Source of the DNA: [Actinomadura] parvosata subsp. kistnae
GTDB taxonomy: Bacteria > Actinomycetota > Actinomycetes > Streptosporangiales > Streptosporangiaceae
Reading direction: 5' to 3'
DNA length: 64,000 nucleotides
Assembly: GCF_900323885.1 (NCBI RefSeq)
Contig: NZ_OOHJ01000033.1
Coordinates: 81,222 to 145,221 of the forward strand
The translations under genes and the position numbers were made by a program. Below the pieces are notes generated by a model. The model ran no database searches, had not been told where the DNA came from, and saw nothing but the letters and a program-made list of their open reading frames with translations. Positions within the stretch are counted from its first letter, which is position 1. The number at the start of each line of letters is the position of its first letter. Shown piece after piece: positions 33,674 to 43,034 of the stretch.

Positions 33674-34474
33674 TCAGGGCAGGTGGGCGAGCAGCAGCTT
33701 CGTCAGGTGCGCGGGGGTGCGCAGCGGCAGGTAGTGGTCGGCGCCGGGGACGACGTGGCCGCGGGCGCCGGGCAGGCCGGCGACGAGGGTTTCGGCGATC
33801 ACCCCGATCTCCGGATGGTCGCGGTCGCCGTGGACGACCAGGGTGGGCGCGGCGATACGGCCGAGCCGGGCCTCGGCCGCGCGGTCGGGGAAGGAGGCGA
33901 CGTGGCTCTCGCTGACGATGCGCCGGGCCGCGTTGTCCCGCACCATCGTCTCGATCAGCTCTCCTCCCGGGGCCGAGCGGCCCATGGAGGCCCAGATGGA
34001 CAGCTCCAGATCGGCCAGCGTCGCGGCGTCCCCCTGCCGGCGGGCGGCGGCGTAGGCCGTGCTGTCGGCGTCGGCCGGCCAGGCGTGGCCGCTGACGGAG
34101 GCGCCGACCAGGGCCAGTGCGGTGACGCGGCCGGGGTGGGCGAGGGCGAAGTCGAGTGCGGTCTCGCCGCCCATGCTCAGGCCCACCAGCGCGGCACGGG
34201 GCAGGCCGAAGTGGTCGAGGACGGCACGCAGGTCCTCCACGTCGTCGTACGGCCGCTCCGGCGGGGTGGAGCGGCCGAGGCCGCGGGCGTCGTAGCGGAT
34301 GACGTCGTGGTGGCGGCTCAGCTCGGGGACGACGGCGTCCCACAGGCGGGAGTCCATGCCGGCGCCGTGCAGCAGCACGACCGGGCTGCCGGCGCCGCCG
34401 CGCTCCGCCCACAGCAGGCCGCCGCCGGGAGCGGGGACCTGGACCTCGCGGGGGCCGCCGGTGTCCGTCTTCAT
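33674..34474 (-). CDS. alpha/beta hydrolase
   Basis: 266 residues. The oxyanion stretch is VVLLHGAGMDSRLW, the nucleophile elbow GLSMGGE (Ser near residue 105), the acid VVHGDRDHPEIG and the His GADHYLP. A cap of helices lies between the nucleophile and the acid. The substrate is unknown: esterases, C-C hydrolases and haloperoxidase-like proteins share this pattern. ATG 34474 follows GGAAGGA; a longer frame to 34531 would run into a TetR-type operator. It is divergent from the double-TetR gene. Confidence 0.87.
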   Translation of the reverse strand: MKTDTGGPREVQVPAPGGGLLWAERGGAGSPVVLLHGAGMDSRLWDAVVPELSRHHDVIRYDARGLGRSTPPERPYDDVEDLRAVLDHFGLPRAALVGLSMGGETALDFALAHPGRVTALALVGASVSGHAWPADADSTAYAAARRQGDAATLADLELSIWASMGRSAPGGELIETMVRDNAARRIVSESHVASFPDRAAEARLGRIAAPTLVVHGDRDHPEIGVIAETLVAGLPGARGHVVPGADHYLPLRTPAHLTKLLLAHLP

Positions 34475-34526
34475 ACGGCGATCCTTCCAGAGCCGGGGAA
34501 GGCGACCGAAACCGGGGAAAGGTACT

Positions 34527-34539
34527 TGCACTTAGTGCA
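34527..34539. promoter_or_regulatory. TetR-type palindrome between hydrolase and double-TetR genes
   Basis: TGCACTTAGTGCA is a perfect 6-base-arm palindrome around one base, overlapping a -35-like TTGCAC (34526-34531). It is 53 bases before the hydrolase ATG and 37 before the GTG of the TetR gene. Such TGCACT...AGTGCA sites are typical TetR operators. Confidence 0.6.
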
Positions 34540-34575
34540 GATGCAGCCCCTGGACGGAGGCCCTACTGTCTAGGG

Positions 34576-35847
34576 GTGACCTCCACGTCCCCGGGCACCC
34601 GCACCACGAGCACCACGGACAAGACCGAGCGCTGGCACCGCCTGCGCCAGGCCGCGCTGACCCTGTTCGAGCGGCACGGGTTCGCCGCCGTGTCGATCGA
34701 CGACATCGCGGCGGCGGCGGGCGTGTCCCGGCGTACGTTCTTCAACCACTTCGACACCAAGGCCGCCGCCCTGTTCGACCCGGCTCCCGGTGAGGCGGCG
34801 CAGGTGGCGGAGCTGCTCGCGCGGGAGGCGGGGGCCGATCCGTGGGCGGCGCTGACCAGGGCGCTCAAGGCGTACCTGACGGCGGAGTTCCGTACGGTGT
34901 CGGCGCGGCGGCGCATCCTGGCCGGCCAGCCCGAGCTGCACCGTTTCCTCCTGGTGGCCAACGTGCGCTTCGAGGAGTCCATCCTCGGCTGGCTGCACGA
35001 GCGCGGCGTCACGGGGCTGCGGGCCAGGGCGTTGAGCAGCATGGCGCTGGTCTGCGTCAGGGAGAGCTTCATGGCGTGGGACGCCGAGGACGGCCAGGCG
35101 CGGCTGTTCGAGCTCCTTGACGGGATGTTCGCGCTGGCGGCGGCGGGTGCGGCGGCCATCCGCCCGGACCCGGCGGCCGAAGGGCGGCCCGGCGGCACGG
35201 GCAGGGCCGTGCCGAAGGCGGAGCAGACCCGCGGCCGGATCCTGCTGACCGCCGAGCGCCTGTTCGCCGAGCACGGCGTGTTCGGGGTCTCCAACCGGCA
35301 GATCAGCGAAGCCGCGGGTCAGGGCAACAACGCGGCGGTCGGCTACCACTTCGGCACCAAGGCCGACCTGCTGCACGCGATCGTCGAGCACCACACGGCG
35401 CAGATGGAGCGGATCAGGGAGCGGCTGCTGCGGGCCCGGGCCGACAGCACTGACCTGCGCGACTGGGTCGGCTGCGTCGTGCTGCCGTTCACCGAGCACC
35501 TGAGCGGCCTCGGGACGCCGAGCTGGTACGCCCGGCTCGCCGCGCAGATCATCACCGAGCCGCAGCTGCGCGAACTGGCGGGCGCGGGGCTGCACGACGC
35601 GCCGCACTTCTACGCGGTCATCGGCGGCCTGCACCGCTGCCTGCCCACGCTGCCGCCGGAGCTGCGGCGCCGGCGCGACGACATGGCGCGCACGCTGCTG
35701 GTGCACACCTGCGCCCGCCGCGAGCACACGCTGCCCGCCGACCCCGACGCGGCCAGGGCGGCGTGGTCGGAGACGGCCGCCGAGCTAATCGACGCCATCG
35801 AGGGGTTGTACCTGGCTCCCGTGACCGGCATTAAGCCAATCATTTGA
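34576..35847 (+). CDS. fused double TetR-family regulator
   Basis: 423 residues, twice the normal TetR length, in one uninterrupted frame. The first unit (about 15-205) has the HTH FAAVSIDDIAAAAGVSRRTFFNHFDTK. The second (about 215-423) has FGVSNRQISEAAGQGNNAAVGYHFGTK. Each is followed by its own ligand-binding helical part, and the two HTH types belong to different TetR branches. A linker rich in Gly/Pro/Arg (PDPAAEGRPGGTGRAVPKAE) joins them. It starts at GTG 34576 and ends inside the promoter of the Baeyer-Villiger monooxygenase gene. It probably controls both the divergent hydrolase and the monooxygenase. Confidence 0.87.
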   Translation: MTSTSPGTRTTSTTDKTERWHRLRQAALTLFERHGFAAVSIDDIAAAAGVSRRTFFNHFDTKAAALFDPAPGEAAQVAELLAREAGADPWAALTRALKAYLTAEFRTVSARRRILAGQPELHRFLLVANVRFEESILGWLHERGVTGLRARALSSMALVCVRESFMAWDAEDGQARLFELLDGMFALAAAGAAAIRPDPAAEGRPGGTGRAVPKAEQTRGRILLTAERLFAEHGVFGVSNRQISEAAGQGNNAAVGYHFGTKADLLHAIVEHHTAQMERIRERLLRARADSTDLRDWVGCVVLPFTEHLSGLGTPSWYARLAAQIITEPQLRELAGAGLHDAPHFYAVIGGLHRCLPTLPPELRRRRDDMARTLLVHTCARREHTLPADPDAARAAWSETAAELIDAIEGLYLAPVTGIKPII

Positions 35848-35872
35848 CTTAATTTTCCGACTCCGGTTAGCT
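35830..35872 (+). promoter_or_regulatory. promoter and overlapping operator for the Baeyer-Villiger monooxygenase
   Basis: The arms ATTAAGCCAA (35830-35839) and TTGACTTAAT (35844-35853) match at nine of ten positions around 4 bases. The right arm supplies a -35 TTGACT (35844-35849). After 17 bases comes TTAGCT (35867-35872) as a -10. The left arm and the spacer overlap the last codons and TGA of the TetR gene. The leader to the ATG is about 135 bases. Confidence 0.6.
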
Positions 35873-36014
35873 TCTGGCAGACGGGGCGATCATCGTCGTC
35901 CGCCGCTGCAGCACGTGTCCGCCGCCCCGTCCGGTCGGCCCCGCGCCGATGACCCGCCGCGCCGCTCCCCGGGCGCGGCCATGACTCAGCGGCTCCCGAA
36001 CCGGAAGGGCATCC

Positions 36015-37834
<1,820 letters not shown>

Positions 37835-37838
<4 letters not shown>

Positions 37839-38503
37839 GCGACCGATCGGCGAGCGGGCGGCCGGTGAGCAGGCAGCCGGTCAGCGGGCTGCCGGTGCGG
37901 CGGCGCGAGGTCGAGCGGCTGGTCCGGGCGCGCCCGCTGTGGGGCTCGAACGGCATCGCCTTCGGTCCGGACGGGCGCCTGTACGTGGCGCAGTTCCTGG
38001 CCGGGCAGATCAGCGCCGTCGACGTGGCCACCGGCGACGTCGAGGTGGTCGTGCCGCCGGACGGCCCGCTGCACTCCCCCGACGACCTCGCCTTCGACAC
38101 CGACGGCGCGATGTACGTCACCGACCTGATCTCCGGCCGGGTGTGGCGGCGCGCGCCGGACGGGACGTTCACGCTGGTCACCGACCAGGTCACCGCCCCG
38201 AACGGCATCGCGTGCGTCGGCACGCGGGTGTTCGTCAACGAGATGATCCCGGGCGGCCGCGTGCTGGAGGTCGGCGACGGCTCCAGGGTGCTCGCGGAGG
38301 GCCTGGCCATGGGCAACGCCATGCAGCTCGGCCCGGACGGGCGGCTCTACTACCCGCACATGCTGACCGGCGAGGTGTTCCGCGTCCCGCTCGACGGCGG
38401 CGCGCCGGAGCTGGTGGCGGCGGACGTCCCGGACCCGGTCGCCGTGCGCTTCGACCGCGCCGGCGCCCTGCTGGTCCTGTCCCGGGCGGGTCCGGGATCG
38501 TGA
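37835..38503 (+). CDS. SMP-30/NHL beta-propeller protein, N-terminal half of a split gene
   Basis: 222 residues carrying NHL/SMP-30-like blades: LWGSNGIAFGPDGRLYVAQFLAGQI, LHSPDDLAFDTDGAMYVTDLISG, TAPNGIACVGTRVFVNEM. The frame stops at TGA 38501-38503 after VLSRAGPGS, in the middle of a blade. The natural continuation SGIVTRLDPAGG is in another frame, beginning within ten bases. One missing base in the run GCGGGTCCGGG (38486-38496) explains it. SMP-30 relatives include gluconolactonases, which would fit a lactone formed by the monooxygenase upstream. The start overlaps the monooxygenase stop (ATGA). Confidence 0.78.
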
Positions 38504-39591
38504 CGCGCCTCGACCCGGCCGGCGGGGGCGGCCGGTCGCAGGTCGTCAGCGAGGTGAACGCCCTGGACAACGCCGCCTTCGACGCCGAGAACCGGATGTA
38601 CGTCTCCAGCTACGCCCACGGCGGCGTCGCCGAGCTGGCGCCCGACGGCCGGACCCGGGCGATCGTGCCCCGCGGCCTCGCGGGCCCGTTCGGCGTGACC
38701 ATCGACCTCGGCGGCGGCATCCACCTGGCCGACCACTACCAGCTCGCGCGCCCCGCCGACCGACCCGCCGACCGACCCGCCGACCGGGCGACCGACCAGC
38801 CCACCGACCGACCCGCCGACCGGGCGACCGACCAGCCCGCCCACCAGTCCACCGACCGGCCCGCTGACTGGGCCGCCGGGCCGCCGTCCGGCGAGCCCAC
38901 CGCGCGACCGGGCGATGACGTCGTCACCACCGAGCTGGTGACGTTCGCGCACGGCGTCGCCGCCGACGGCGACCTGCTGCACACCACCTCCCAGTACGGC
39001 CAGGTCCGCACGTACGACCGGCGCTCCGGCACGCTGCGCACCCGCGCCGACGGCCTGGACCGCCCGCTGGGCATCGCCGTGCGCACCGACGGCACCCTGC
39101 TGGTCGCCGAGTCCGGCGCCGGCCGCGTCCTCGCGATCGGCCACGACGACCGGGTCAGCGTCCTGGCCGACGGCTTCGGCCGCCCGGTCGACGTGGCCGT
39201 GGACACCGGCGGGCGCTGCCACGTCACCGACGAGGAGCACGGCGCGGTGTACCGGATCGAGGACGGCATGCCCGTGCCGCTCGCCGACGGGCTGGGCGCA
39301 CCGCAGGGCATCACCATTCACGACGGCGTCGCGTACGTCGTCGAGACCGCCCACCGCCGCCTGCTCGCCCTCGACCTCGCCACCGGAGAGGTCACGATCG
39401 AGGCCGGCCCGCTGCCGGTCGCGCCCGCGGGCGGCCGGGACCGCGGCCTGTTCATCCCGGGGATGCCGCGGCTGCCGGGGATGCCGCGCCCGTTCGCCGG
39501 GATCGCGGCCGCGCCGGACGGCTCCCTGATCGTCGCCGCGAACGGCGACGGCGGCGTCCTGCGCCTGCATCCCGAAGAGACCGCCCGATGA
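38500..39591 (+). CDS. SMP-30/NHL beta-propeller protein, C-terminal half of a split gene
   Basis: 363 residues if started at GTG 38500, which overlaps the preceding TGA as GTGA. Blades continue: LDNAAFDAENRMYVSSYAHGG, PFGVTIDLGGGIHLADHYQ, RPLGIAVRTDGTLLVAESGAG, PVDVAVDTGGRCHVTDEEHGA. A 45-residue insert of RPAD/ATDQP repeats interrupts two blades. Joined to the upstream half it makes one propeller of about 585 residues. Whether the GTGA junction gives real re-initiation or the sequence lacks one base cannot be decided here. Confidence 0.72.
   Translation: MTRLDPAGGGGRSQVVSEVNALDNAAFDAENRMYVSSYAHGGVAELAPDGRTRAIVPRGLAGPFGVTIDLGGGIHLADHYQLARPADRPADRPADRATDQPTDRPADRATDQPAHQSTDRPADWAAGPPSGEPTARPGDDVVTTELVTFAHGVAADGDLLHTTSQYGQVRTYDRRSGTLRTRADGLDRPLGIAVRTDGTLLVAESGAGRVLAIGHDDRVSVLADGFGRPVDVAVDTGGRCHVTDEEHGAVYRIEDGMPVPLADGLGAPQGITIHDGVAYVVETAHRRLLALDLATGEVTIEAGPLPVAPAGGRDRGLFIPGMPRLPGMPRPFAGIAAAPDGSLIVAANGDGGVLRLHPEETAR
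38750..38850 (+). repeat. 12/36-bp repeats inside the propeller gene
   Basis: Short units like CGACCCGCCGAC repeat every 12 bases, and a 36-base higher-order unit recurs (about 38771 and 38807). They encode RPADRPAD-type and ATDQP sequence in a loop between propeller blades. Confidence 0.75.
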
Positions 39592-40049
39592 GCGAGGCCA
39601 CCCACCGGCAGGTGCTCAAGGCGCGCAGCGGCCTGCTCCTGGCCCTGTTCGTCCCGACGCCGGCCGGCACCGTGGTCTCCACGGCGCTGCCGCGCATGCC
39701 CGGCGACCCGCGCGGCTCCCCCACCCAGGACACCTGGGTCGTCACCGCCACGCTGGGGGCCAGCGTGCTGCTGATCCGGGTGTCGTTCGTGGACGGCGCC
39801 TTCGCCTGGGCGTCCTGGCAGCGCGCCGCCATGGTGGGCGGGTCTGCGCTGCTGCTCGGCGCCGCGCCGTGGGCGGAGTCGCGGGTCGCCGAGCCGATCG
39901 TGCCGCTGCGCGTCATCCGGCAGCGCGCCACCGCCCCGGCCGCGATGGTGCTCGCCGGGATCGTCGCCGCGTTGATGCTCAGGCCGATCACGTTGCGGAC
40001 GCGGGCGGAGGTAGGCGAGCCGGCCGGGCGGAGCGGCGTCGCCTCTTGA
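39588..40049 (+). pseudogene. remnant of an EmrB/QacA-type MFS transporter
   Basis: 153 residues in frame, far below the 450-500 of the family. The start (ARSGLLLALFVPTPAGTVVSTALPRM, TWVVTATLGASVLL) is the first-helix region of a DHA2-type pump. It then jumps to a late-middle segment (FAWASWQRAAMVGGSALLLG, EPIVPLRVIRQRA) and ends in unrelated sequence. Helices 2 to about 6 and the last ones are missing. The first-helix motif MLDGTVVSTALP is altered to PTPAGTVVSTALP. This looks like a gene shortened by internal deletions. It overlaps the propeller stop (ATGA). Confidence 0.75.
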
Positions 40050-40110
40050 TCGATCGGCGACGGCGGCCGACCATCGAGGCAGAGCTCCCGACCCCCCGGA
40101 GGAACCCCTG

Positions 40111-40344
40111 ATGATCCGCCGCCTCCTGTTCGCCACCGTCCTCGCCCTGGCCGCCGTCACCACCGTCGCCACGGGTCCCGCGCAGGCGCGGGCCTGCAAG
40201 TACAACTACACGTGCGTCACCGTCTTCTACAGCGACTCCACCCACACGACCGTCGTCGGCGAGAAGTACGAGGACTGCGTCGGCGAGGTGGACATGTGGG
40301 GCGTCCGCAGCGGCTACATCGAGTTCTACGAGAGCCCCTGCTGA
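40111..40344 (+). CDS. small secreted protein, DUF6289-like
   Basis: 77 residues. A clear signal peptide ends at AQARA (about residue 27). The mature part of some 50 residues has four cysteines (ACKYNYTCVTVFYSDSTHT, EDCVGEV, FYESPC) and a central WGVRSGYIEF. This pattern is that of the DUF6289 family of small actinomycete secreted proteins, of unknown function. GGAGGA lies 7 bases before ATG 40111. Confidence 0.78.
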   Translation: MIRRLLFATVLALAAVTTVATGPAQARACKYNYTCVTVFYSDSTHTTVVGEKYEDCVGEVDMWGVRSGYIEFYESPC

Positions 40345-40481
40345 CGCTCGGGGCGCCGGCCGGGGGCGACGAGGATCGACCCCGCCGCCGGTCGGCGCCC
40401 GTGAGTCCCCCGGGCGGACGGATTCTTTCTCCCACTTTGGGCCTTGTGTAACGCGCGCTGTCAACTTATGCTGCGCCGCAA

Positions 40482-40500
40482 GTTAAGAAAGTTTCCTAAC
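40482..40500. promoter_or_regulatory. inverted repeat upstream of the GH5 glucanase gene
   Basis: GTTAAGAAAGTTTCCTAAC is a near-perfect 19-base dyad (arms GTTAAGAAA/TTTCCTAAC, one mismatch) 32 bases before the GTG start. It lies in an A/T-rich patch where the promoter should be. Similar GTTAGGAAA-type dyads precede secreted glycoside-hydrolase genes in related actinomycetes as far as I recall. Confidence 0.6.
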
Positions 40501-40531
40501 GGTCCATCCCCCGGGAGAATCGGAGTCGTTC

Positions 40532-41952
40532 GTGAGGCGAAGTTCTTTGGCGAGCATCCTGACGATCGTGGCCGCGCTGGCGCTGCCGCCGGCCGGCGCG
40601 GCCGCCGCCGCGGACCCCTTGGTGTCGCAGGGCAAGGCCGTGACCGCCTCCTCCGTCGAGGCCGCCGGCCTGGAGCCGGGCAAGGCGGTGGACGGCAGCA
40701 CGGCCACGCGGTGGGCCAGCGCGGAAGGCGTGGACCCGCAGTGGATCCGGGTGGACCTCGGTTCCGCGCACACCCTGTCGCGGGTGCGGCTGACCTGGGA
40801 GGCCGCGTACGCGACCGCGTACCGGGTGCAGACCTCCCCCGACGGCTCCGCCTGGACCGACGTCTACTCCACCACCACGGGGGACGGCGGCGTCGACGAC
40901 CTGACGATCAGCGGCAGCGGCCGGTACGTGCGCGTCCACGGCACGCAGCGCGGCACCCCTACGGCTACTCGCTGTGGGAGCTGGAGGTCTACGGCGCCCC
41001 CACGGGCAGCGGCGGCGGCACGCCGGTGCAGGCCAACGGGCAGCTGCGCGTCTGCGGTCTCAAGCTGTGCAACGAGAACGGCAAGCAGATCCAGCTGCGC
41101 GGCATGAGCAGCCACGGCATCCAGTGGTACTACCAGTGCCTCAACACGGCCTCGCTCGACGCGCTGGCGAACGACTGGAAGGCCGACGTCCTGCGCATCT
41201 CGATGTACATCCAGGAGGACGGCTACGAGACGAACCCGCGGCTGTTCACCGACCGGGTGCACACGCTGATCGAGATGGCCACCGCCCGCGGCATGTACGC
41301 GATCGTGGACTGGCACATGCTCACCCCGGGCGACCCGATGTACAACCTCGACCGCGCCAAGACGTTCTTCACCGAGATCGCCCAGCGGCACAACGGCAAG
41401 AAGAACGTCCTGTACGAGATCGCGAACGAGCCGAACGGCGACGCCGTCACCTGGTCCCGCATCCGCGACTACGCCCACCAGCTCATCCCGGTGATCCGGC
41501 AGTACGACCCCGACGCGCCCGTCCTGGTCGGCACCCGCGCCTGGTCGTCGCTCGGCGTGTCGGGCGGCGGCGACGAGAGCGAGATCGTGAACAACCCGGT
41601 CAACGCCGCCAACATCATGTACACGTTCCACTTCTACGCGGGCTCGCACGGCACCGAGTACCTGAACACGCTGTCCAGGGCCGCCGACCGGCTGCCGATT
41701 TTCGTGACCGAGTTCGGCACGCAGAGCGCGTCCGGCGACGGGGCCAACAACTTCACGCGGTCGCAGCAGTACCTCGACCTGATGGCGCAGAAGAAGATCA
41801 GCTGGGTGAACTGGAACTTCTCCGACGACTTCCGCACCGGCGCCGTCTTCAAGACCGGGACCTGCCCGAACGGCTCGTTCGCCGGGACGGCCAACCTCAA
41901 GGAGGCCGGCGTGTGGGTCCGCGACCGGATCCGCACCGCCGACGACTTCTAG
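40532..41952 (+). pseudogene. secreted GH5 endoglucanase with F5/8-type carbohydrate-binding domain, frameshifted
   Basis: From GTG 40532 the frame gives a signal peptide (to about AAAAADP) and a discoidin/CBM32 domain (VTASSVEAAGLEPGKAVDG, DPQWIRVDLGSAHTLSRVRL). It then loses sense after RYVRVHGTQRGTPT. The continuation YGYSLWELEVYGAP is in another frame from about 40960, followed by a Gly/Ser linker and a GH5 domain. That domain shows the acid/base YEIANEPNG, the nucleophile IFVTEFGT, and VDWHMLTPGD. One base missing in ACCCCTACGG (about 40956-40965) accounts for it. The intact protein would be a secreted cellulase of about 473 residues. The frame from 40532 alone ends at 41107. Confidence 0.8.
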
Positions 41953-41958
41953 GAGCGG

Positions 41959-42852
41959 TCAGGGCACCGGGGAGAGGGCGGCGGCGTGCCAGGTCTCCTG
42001 GCGCAGCAGGTCGAGCAGGGCCGTCTCCGCCGGGCCCGCCCCGGCCCTGACCACCGCGATCACGGGCTGGGACACAGCGGGGGACACCGGCCGGACCAGG
42101 TGCTCGTAACCGTGCGGCACCGCCGAGGCCGGGACGAGCGTGACCCCCAGCCCGTGGGCGGCCCACCGCACCGCCGTCGCCGTCTGCGACACGCGGGCGG
42201 CGGTGGCCGGGGTCAGCTCGTTGTCCCGCAGGACGGCCAGCAGCACGCCGTCGAGCGCGCTGTCGCGGTCGAACCTGATCCACGGCTCGCCCTCCAGCTC
42301 GCCCAGCTCGACCCGGTCCGCCGCGAGCAGCCGGTGCCCGTCGCCCAGCACCACGACGAACTCCTCGCCGCCGAGCCGGTGGGCGTTGGCGGGCGCGCGC
42401 TCGCACGCCGCCATCAGCGCGAGGTCCAGGACGCCCTTGCGGCACAGCCGGTCGAGCTCGGCGGAGCTGGGCTCCTCGAAGACGGTGACCTCCAGCCGGG
42501 GGAAGCGGCGGCGCAACGCGCCCAGCGCGCCGGGCAGCTGCCGGGTGCCGAAACCCATCTGGGCGGCGACGACCAGCTCGCCCTCCAGCTCGCCGGCGCC
42601 GGCCCGCGCCGTCGCCCGCGCCCGCCTGGACGCGCGCACCGCGATCTCCGCCTCCCGCAGGAACGCGCGGCCGACGGCGGTGGGCACGAGGCCGGTCGGG
42701 GTGCGCTCGAACAGCTGGACGCCGAGGTCTCGCTCCAGGCCGCGGATCTGCTGGGACACCGACGGCTGGGCGACGTGCAGCAGCTCCGCCGCCGCCGTCA
42801 CCGAGCCCTGCTCGGCCACGGCCAGGGCGTACTCGAACTGGCGAAGGCTCAT
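41959..42852 (-). CDS. LysR-family transcriptional regulator
   Basis: 297 residues. The N-terminal winged HTH reads LRQFEYALAVAEQGSVTAAAELLHVAQPSVSQQIRGLERDLGVQLFER. A LysR substrate-binding domain follows (ELVVAAQMGFGTRQLPGALG, FRRRFPRLEVTVFEE-like). It is divergent from the sialidase-fold gene with 182 bases between starts. An inverted repeat TGTTCGG...CCGAACA in that gap is a candidate binding site. It overlaps nothing on its 3' side; six bases separate it from the glucanase stop. Confidence 0.9.
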   Translation of the reverse strand: MSLRQFEYALAVAEQGSVTAAAELLHVAQPSVSQQIRGLERDLGVQLFERTPTGLVPTAVGRAFLREAEIAVRASRRARATARAGAGELEGELVVAAQMGFGTRQLPGALGALRRRFPRLEVTVFEEPSSAELDRLCRKGVLDLALMAACERAPANAHRLGGEEFVVVLGDGHRLLAADRVELGELEGEPWIRFDRDSALDGVLLAVLRDNELTPATAARVSQTATAVRWAAHGLGVTLVPASAVPHGYEHLVRPVSPAVSQPVIAVVRAGAGPAETALLDLLRQETWHAAALSPVP

Positions 42853-42904
42853 CGGCTCCCGTTCCCTCCCCGCGGTGTAACGGCTGTCATAGTGTAAGCA
42901 CCAA

Positions 42905-42934
42905 TGTTCGGGCGCTGATCAGGGGTGCCGAACA
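42905..42934. promoter_or_regulatory. dyad between LysR and sialidase-fold genes
   Basis: TGTTCGG (42905-42911) and CCGAACA (42928-42934) are perfect inverted arms 16 bases apart, 53 bases from the LysR ATG. LysR proteins bind such interrupted dyads in the divergent intergenic region. Confidence 0.4.
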
Positions 42935-43034
42935 ATCGCGTCGCCACCGATCATGGGGTGACCGGCCTGGGGCGGGCGGGCGCGTGACCCGTCCGGCGGC
43001 CGGGCTCGATGACCGCTTCCGCGACGGAGGTTCG

